A stretch of DNA of 49,462 bases, from assembly GCA_013822245.1 (NCBI GenBank), contig PNKE01000075.1, positions 1 through 49,462 of the forward strand, written 5' to 3'. The position numbers and the translations under genes are program-made. Of the stretch, positions 41,692-49,462 are shown in pieces. Each line of letters starts with the position of its first letter. The first letter of the stretch is position 1. The notes beneath the pieces were generated by a model. That model saw only the letters and a list, made by a program, of their open reading frames with translations. It was not told the origin of the DNA and did not search any database. Source of the stretch: Candidatus Solibacter sp. (GTDB taxonomy: Bacteria; Acidobacteriota; Terriglobia; Bryobacterales; Bryobacteraceae).

Positions 41692-42744
41692 GTGCAACCC
41701 AATTCGATACAACACGGTCAACTATCCGGATTCCGCATCGTTTTCGCCGTGTTTTCGCTGTGTCTTGTGCTACTTTCAAGTTTGACGGCTGCGCCCGGCT
41801 CTGGCCAGGCGAACCGGCCCGGCCAGACACAGGAGCTTTTGCGCCTGGAACGGTCACTGGATGCGATGGGCACAACCTACACCGTCGCGCTCTACGGGAC
41901 GGACCGTTTTGCCCTGGATGCGGCGGTTGAGGAGGCTTTCGAGGAGGTCCAGCGGTTGGATCTTCTCATGTCGAACTACCGGGCCGATAGCGAGTGGAGC
42001 AGGCTGAACCGTGAAGCTCCACGGGCCGCGGTCCGGGTATCTGAAGAGACGTTTGATTTGCTGTCGCGCTGTCTCGAATACAGCCGGCGGAGTGAAGGTG
42101 CATTCGACATCACCGTCGGGCCGCTCATGAAGATCTGGGGCTTTTACAAAGGATCCGGCAGGATCCCGCACCGGGCTGAGATCCGGACCGCGCTGGCGCG
42201 CGTCGGCTGGCGGAAGATCCGTCTGGACCGCGCTGCCCGGACTGTGCGCTTTGATGCGCCGGTCGAGATCGATCCCGGCGGCATCGGCAAGGGTTATGCC
42301 GTTGACCGCATGGTGCAGGTGCTCAAGGGCCGCGGCATATCGAGCGGATTCATCACCGCCGGAAGAAGTTCAATGTATGCCATCGGGGCGCCGCCGCGGG
42401 AGCCGCGCGGCTGGCGGGTGGAGATCCCCAACCCGCATGGCCGGGGCAAGGCCGAGTTTGTCTGCTATCTGAAGAACCAGTCGATGGCCACTTCGGGTTC
42501 GACGGAGAAATTCTTCAACGTGGGCGGCAGGATCTATACCCACATCATGGATCCCCGGACGGGGTATCCGGCCCAGGGAGTGCTCCAGGTTTCGGTGGTC
42601 GCACCCGGCGCAATCGATTCCGAAGCCTGGACAAAGCCGTATTTTATCCTCGGCCGCAAGTGGGCCGAACGCAGTAAACCCAAGGATTTTCAGGTCTTCC
42701 TGTGCGAAGACAGATCGGAGAACGCATGCGTGTCCCTCCAATGA
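41692..42744 (+). CDS. apbE: FAD:protein FMN transferase
   Basis: A 350-residue ApbE-family enzyme that attaches FMN covalently to Thr/Ser of target proteins such as Na+-pumping or extracytoplasmic flavoproteins. The N-terminal hydrophobic segment (IVFAVFSLCLVLLSSLTA) is a signal or anchor, so it acts in the periplasm. Motifs are RLDLLMSNYRADSEWSRLN, EGAFDITVGPLMKIWGF, IDPGGIGKGYAVDRMV and YTHIMDPRTGYPA, the last with metal-binding residues. The start is GTG without a clear ribosome site. It overlaps hemE by 19 nt. No flavoprotein target is in the window. Confidence 0.93.
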   Translation: MQPNSIQHGQLSGFRIVFAVFSLCLVLLSSLTAAPGSGQANRPGQTQELLRLERSLDAMGTTYTVALYGTDRFALDAAVEEAFEEVQRLDLLMSNYRADSEWSRLNREAPRAAVRVSEETFDLLSRCLEYSRRSEGAFDITVGPLMKIWGFYKGSGRIPHRAEIRTALARVGWRKIRLDRAARTVRFDAPVEIDPGGIGKGYAVDRMVQVLKGRGISSGFITAGRSSMYAIGAPPREPRGWRVEIPNPHGRGKAEFVCYLKNQSMATSGSTEKFFNVGGRIYTHIMDPRTGYPAQGVLQVSVVAPGAIDSEAWTKPYFILGRKWAERSKPKDFQVFLCEDRSENACVSLQ

Positions 42745-43763
42745 ACAGCCGCTTCCTCGACGCCTGCCGCAGGCGCCCGACAGACGTGCGCCCTGTTTGG
42801 TTCATGCGCCAGGCCGGGCGGTATATGAAGCAGTACCGCGACATCCGCGCCAAACATTCCATCCTCGAAATCTGCAAGCGGCCCGACCTTGCGGCGCAGG
42901 TGACCCTCCAGCCGATCGAGGTTCTCGACGTGGACGCGGCCATCATCTTCGCCGACCTGCTGCTGCCTATCGAGCCCATGGGCCTGAAACTCAGCTTCGT
43001 CGCCGGTGAGGGACCGGTGATCGAAAACCCCGTCCGCACCTCGCACGACGTCGATTCGCTGTCGATCTCCAACACCGACGATCTCGGCTATGTCGGCGAA
43101 TCCATCCAGCTCGTCAGCCGCGCCCTGGCCGGCAAGACCCCCGTGATCGGCTTTGTGGGCGCGCCGTTCACCGTCGCCAGCTACATGATCGAAGGCGGCG
43201 CCTCCCGCCACTATCTCAATGTGAAGAAGCTCATGTATAACGACGAGACCCTCTGGCGCCGCCTCATGGGCAAACTCGTCGACGTGCTCGGGCCCTTCGC
43301 CATCATGCAGGTGGCCGCCGGCGCCCGCGCCATTCAGGTGTTTGACTCCTGGGTGGGCGCTCTCGGCGCCGACGACTATGTCCGTTACGTCGCTCCCTAC
43401 TCGCGCGCGCTCATCGAACGCATCCGCTCGGCCGGCGTGCCCGTGATCCACTTCGGCACCGGCGCCGGCGGGTTTTTCCGCGAACTCCACGCCGCCGGCG
43501 GCGACGTCATGGGCGTCGATTGGCGGCTCAACATCGACCAGGCCTGGATGGATATCAGCTACCGCTCGGCCATCCAGGGCAACCTCGATCCGGCCGCCCT
43601 GTTCGCTCCCCTGCCCGAACTCAAGGCCAAGGTATATGAACTGCTGAAACGCACCGGCACCCGGCCCGGCCACATCTTCAACCTCGGCCACGGCATCCTG
43701 CCCGAAACGCCGGTCGACCACGTGAAGGCCGTCGTTCAGATGGTCCGCGATTTCAAACCGTAA
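42726..43763 (+). CDS. hemE: Uroporphyrinogen decarboxylase
   Basis: 345 residues. Converts uroporphyrinogen III to coproporphyrinogen III. The diagnostic RPVWFMRQAGRYMKQYRDIR region holds the two Arg residues that bind the substrate. IIFADLLLPIEPMGLKL has the catalytic Asp, followed by GFVGAPFTVASYMIEG. The C-terminal NLGHGILPETPVDHV is typical. GGAG lies 5 nt before ATG 42726; ATG 42741 is an alternative. It overlaps the end of apbE, and hemG starts 4 nt after its stop. Confidence 0.98.
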   Translation: MRVPPMNSRFLDACRRRPTDVRPVWFMRQAGRYMKQYRDIRAKHSILEICKRPDLAAQVTLQPIEVLDVDAAIIFADLLLPIEPMGLKLSFVAGEGPVIENPVRTSHDVDSLSISNTDDLGYVGESIQLVSRALAGKTPVIGFVGAPFTVASYMIEGGASRHYLNVKKLMYNDETLWRRLMGKLVDVLGPFAIMQVAAGARAIQVFDSWVGALGADDYVRYVAPYSRALIERIRSAGVPVIHFGTGAGGFFRELHAAGGDVMGVDWRLNIDQAWMDISYRSAIQGNLDPAALFAPLPELKAKVYELLKRTGTRPGHIFNLGHGILPETPVDHVKAVVQMVRDFKP

Positions 43764-43767
43764 CTCC

Positions 43768-45156
43768 GTGGCGCAGGAGCCTCAGAGCCGGACCCTCATC
43801 GTTGGCGGGGGCATCACGGGCCTCTCGGCGGCCTATGAACTCGTGCGCCTGGGCCGGCCGGCCGTCCTCATCGAGCAACAGGCCCAGCTCGGCGGCGTCA
43901 TCCAGACCGAAACCGTCGACGGTTGCGTCCTCGAACAGGGGCCGGACTCCTTCCTGACCGCCAAACCCGCCGCCGCCGAACTCATCCGCGAACTCGGCCT
44001 CGGCGGTGAAATCATCGCCTCCAACGACCATGGCCGCGTCACCTATGTCGTCCGGAAGGGCCGTCTCGTCCCGCTGCCCGACGGTCTCATGATGATGGTG
44101 CCGACCCGCATCATGCCCGTCGCCGCATCGCCCCTGCTCGGTTGGGCGACCAAGGCCCGCATGGGCCTCGAATACTTCCACAAGCCCCCGGACGCGCACA
44201 GGGAGAGATCCGTGGGCGAGTTCATCCGCCAGCACTACGGCTCGGAAACCGTCGACTACCTCGCTGAACCGCTGCTCTCCGGCGTCTACGGTGGAGACGT
44301 CGAACGGCTCAGCGTGGATAGCGTTCTGACACGGTTTGTCGAAATCGAGGCCAAGTATGGCAGCCTGACCAAGGGCGTACTGGCCGCCCGCAAGGCCGCC
44401 GCCGGACGCGAGAAAGCCGCGCCGCTTTTCCAGACCATGAAGGGCGGACTCGCCCAGCTCACCGCCGAACTCGAGCGGCGGATCACGCCCGCCTGCCAGG
44501 TTGTCCGCCATCGGGCCGAAGCGGCCGAACGAACCTCGGACGGGCGCTGGCGCGTGCGCGCCGGCGGCGAGTGGATCGGCGGCGCGGACCTGATCTTCGC
44601 CTGTCCTGCTTACGCCGCCGGTGCGCTGCTCAACACGGTAAATTCACAGATCGCCGCCCTGCTCTCCGGCATCGAGTACTCATCGTCGATGACCGTGGCC
44701 CTGGTCTACCGTCAGGACCGTATCCCCGCGCTGCCTCCTGGTTTCGGCTTCCTCGTCCCGGCTCGCGAGCGCGGCGTGCTGGTGGCCTGCACCTTTACCG
44801 GAGCCAAATTCCCCCACCGCGTCCCCGATACCCACGCCGTGCTGCGCTGCTTCCTCGGCGGGGCGGGCAATGAGGCGGTGCTGGACTCGTCCGACGGCGA
44901 CATCCTGTCGTCAGTACTGGATGAGCTGCACGCTCTGCTCGGCTGGCGGGTTGAGCCCGACCGCACGCGCATCACCCGCTGGCGCCGCGCCATGGCCCAA
45001 TACACCGTCGGCCACGAAACCCGCATGCGCCTGATCGACGACATCCGCTCCACCCTGCCCGGTCTTCACCTCGCCGGTAACGCCTATTCCGGAATCGGTA
45101 TCCCGGACTGCATCCGCACAGGCCGCGCCGCCGCGCGCGCCGCCGCGGCGCGTTAG
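43768..45156 (+). CDS. hemG: Protoporphyrinogen/coproporphyrinogen oxidase (HemY type)
   Basis: A 462-residue FAD-dependent oxidase of heme synthesis. The N-terminal dinucleotide motif is LIVGGGITGLSAAYEL, followed by GGVIQTETVDGCVLEQGPDSF. The C-terminal FAD motif is LHLAGNAYSGIGIPDCIRTG. The start is GTG, 4 nt after hemE, so they are coupled. Family placement does not decide whether it oxidises protoporphyrinogen IX or coproporphyrinogen III. hemH is not in this cluster. Confidence 0.94.
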   Translation: MAQEPQSRTLIVGGGITGLSAAYELVRLGRPAVLIEQQAQLGGVIQTETVDGCVLEQGPDSFLTAKPAAAELIRELGLGGEIIASNDHGRVTYVVRKGRLVPLPDGLMMMVPTRIMPVAASPLLGWATKARMGLEYFHKPPDAHRERSVGEFIRQHYGSETVDYLAEPLLSGVYGGDVERLSVDSVLTRFVEIEAKYGSLTKGVLAARKAAAGREKAAPLFQTMKGGLAQLTAELERRITPACQVVRHRAEAAERTSDGRWRVRAGGEWIGGADLIFACPAYAAGALLNTVNSQIAALLSGIEYSSSMTVALVYRQDRIPALPPGFGFLVPARERGVLVACTFTGAKFPHRVPDTHAVLRCFLGGAGNEAVLDSSDGDILSSVLDELHALLGWRVEPDRTRITRWRRAMAQYTVGHETRMRLIDDIRSTLPGLHLAGNAYSGIGIPDCIRTGRAAARAAAAR

Positions 45157-45548
45157 CGCACGCTGACCGGCGCGCACCGGGCCAGCGTCCCAGGCCCCAC
45201 CCACAGCCCGGCCCGGCCCTTCGCGGCGCCCGCCTTGAGGCCGTTCACTACCAGCGACGGCTGCTCCGCGCCACGGACGTAGAGTCCGGCCTTTGTCCCC
45301 TCCGCCGTGGGCCCGTCGCCTGGTCCACACCCCCCGGAACCAGATCGGCGTCACTCTCATGCTTCACGGGTGTCTCTTTGCTCAGCCGGAACCAGGGATA
45401 CTCCGGCAGACTCTCCTACCGCGGCGAGCGTCTGCGCCTCGCCTGATCCCCGGCGCGCCCATTGGCCGGGCGCGGTGATGTCCAGACCGGCCGCCGGAAG
45501 CGGCGCCAGGGCGGCCAATAGTACGGGTTTCACGGGCAGCCTTTCCAT
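45153..45548 (-). pseudogene. Frameshifted exported protein, LamG/DUF1080-like
   Basis: Three consecutive pieces in three minus frames form one plausible protein. The first is a signal peptide and start, MERLPVKPVLLAALAPLPAA then GLDITAPGQWARRGSG. The second is EYPWFRLSKETPVKHESDAD. The third is AGLYVRGAEQPSLVVNGLKA, then GRAGLWVGPGTLA to a stop at 45153. The last piece resembles the end of concanavalin-like (LamG/DUF1080) domains. At least two frameshifts separate the pieces. The stop overlaps the hemG stop. Confidence 0.55.
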
Positions 45549-45978
45549 TTCCGGGTATGGCCGAACGGCGTAGCATGCGCCGGTTTGTCCTGAGCGGTCC
45601 GCCTGGCGGTCCCATCCGGCCCGCTCATGCCGGGCCGAGGTTGCTCGCCCGCCAAGGCAACGCCCGCATCCCCGGCGCCGATCCCAACCATCCGTTCCGC
45701 TTCAGACTCCGCCTGTCGCATGAACAGCTTGCAGAGTGAGTCCCACCCTCAAGGGCGCCCCTTTCATATATGACTCTTCGTTAAGGATTGTGCTTGAGAT
45801 GGACCTCCCGTCGATGGTATGTTTATGCAGATACCATGCTCGGGAGTTGTCGTCACAGGGTTACATGGCTCTCTCTATTTGGAGGGGCCTGGTCTTCTGT
45901 CTCCACTCCTTCCCTGCATGCAATCACTGCCCGCCCACGTCGCGCGGGTAGTCGAATGTGCATGGAGAATCATCGAAC
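45549..45978. other. Gap and leader before TonB receptor
   Basis: A short plus frame (45557-45739) has a protein-like end (DPNHPFRFRLRLSHEQLAE) but no ribosome site and no recognised family. From about 45750 the base composition becomes more AT-rich, as expected for a promoter and leader. Confidence 0.35.
45805..45846 (+). promoter_or_regulatory. Two-tier hairpin in TonB-receptor leader
   Basis: The outer arms CTCCCG and CGGGAG and inner arms ATGGTAT and ATACCAT are all perfect, separated by a symmetric 3-by-3 internal loop, with a 10-nt apical loop. It lies about 130 nt before the start codon. It has no T-run, so it is not a simple terminator. It could be a regulatory RNA element, an mRNA stabiliser or an operator. 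Confidence 0.6.
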
Positions 45979-49395
<3,417 letters not shown>

Positions 49396-49416
49396 GCGCA
49401 GCGCCAACCTGTAACG

Positions 49417-49448
49417 AGAGGGCGTCCCCCAGGGGGCGCCCTCTTTCC
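49417..49448 (+). terminator. Terminator after TonB receptor
   Basis: The stem AGAGGGCG/CGCCCTCT continues through CCCCC/GGGGG with one bulged T and closes on a tiny loop. It is followed by TTTCC. It lies 22 nt after the stop. Very stable stem, short T-run. Confidence 0.7.
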
Positions 49449-49462
49449 ATGGTGTGCCGAGC

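Noticed and set aside
45557-45739. 60-codon plus-strand open frame
   Set aside because: There is no ribosome site and no recognised family. Its end looks protein-like, but that is not enough to call it.

Overview
This window is a GC-rich bacterial chromosome segment, dense with genes. The gene content suggests an acidobacterium of the Solibacter/Bryobacter type; this is an inference from gene families, with no rRNA present to confirm it. The supporting families are a large Oar-like TonB receptor with an N-terminal carboxypeptidase-regulatory domain, two PEP-CTERM proteins, two YncE-propeller/phosphoesterase fusions, several twin-arginine-signal sugar-type enzymes and a GH57 glycosidase. No rRNA, tRNA, CRISPR array, transposase or phage gene was seen.

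Layout. 1-2.4 kb: an unrecognised Ala/Gly-rich protein with codon usage unlike the rest, then a PEP-CTERM protein closed by a good terminator. 2.5-5.6 kb: amtB-glnK ammonium module, divergent from a beta-barrel porin. 5.6-8.7 kb: phosphotriesterase-family hydrolase, a decayed membrane-protein remnant, a LolA-like protein and a CPBP intramembrane protease. 8.7-15 kb: a minus-strand run nadE, YncE/phosphoesterase, GH57. 15-20.8 kb: MATE exporter, DJ-1/PfpI protein, Tat-exported Gfo/Idh/MocA oxidoreductase, HSL-type esterase, a truncated beta-helix gene and a Tat-exported TIM-barrel protein. 20.9-25.9 kb: pheST, a Phd/PIN toxin-antitoxin pair and an aldo/keto reductase. 25.9-29.9 kb: a frameshifted TPR remnant, greA, a CDP-alcohol phosphatidyltransferase, then dtd-purU-acpS on the minus strand and a small unknown gene. 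30-35.3 kb: second PEP-CTERM protein, purM-purN, second YncE/phosphoesterase. 35.4-41.4 kb: rimP-nusA-infB-ylxP-rbfA with a hairpin leader. 41.7-45.2 kb: apbE-hemE-hemG. 45.2-49.5 kb: a frameshifted remnant, a structured leader and the TonB receptor with its terminator.

Most genes are housekeeping: translation, transcription elongation, purine, heme and NAD synthesis, and nitrogen uptake. The accessory layer is envelope-facing: porin, TonB receptor, secreted Tat enzymes, PEP-CTERM proteins and exporter. Three or four decayed genes (6.7-7.0, 19.6-19.8, 25.9-26.3 and 45.2-45.5 kb) sit between conserved blocks.

The observations most worth checking are a recurring promoter geometry in which a -10-like hexamer lies 6-7 nt before a start codon that lacks a Shine-Dalgarno site (likely leaderless mRNAs); a two-tier hairpin in the TonB-receptor leader; a GCAA-loop terminator hairpin before rimP; and the codon-usage outlier at the left edge. 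I did not find a clear new multi-gene system.
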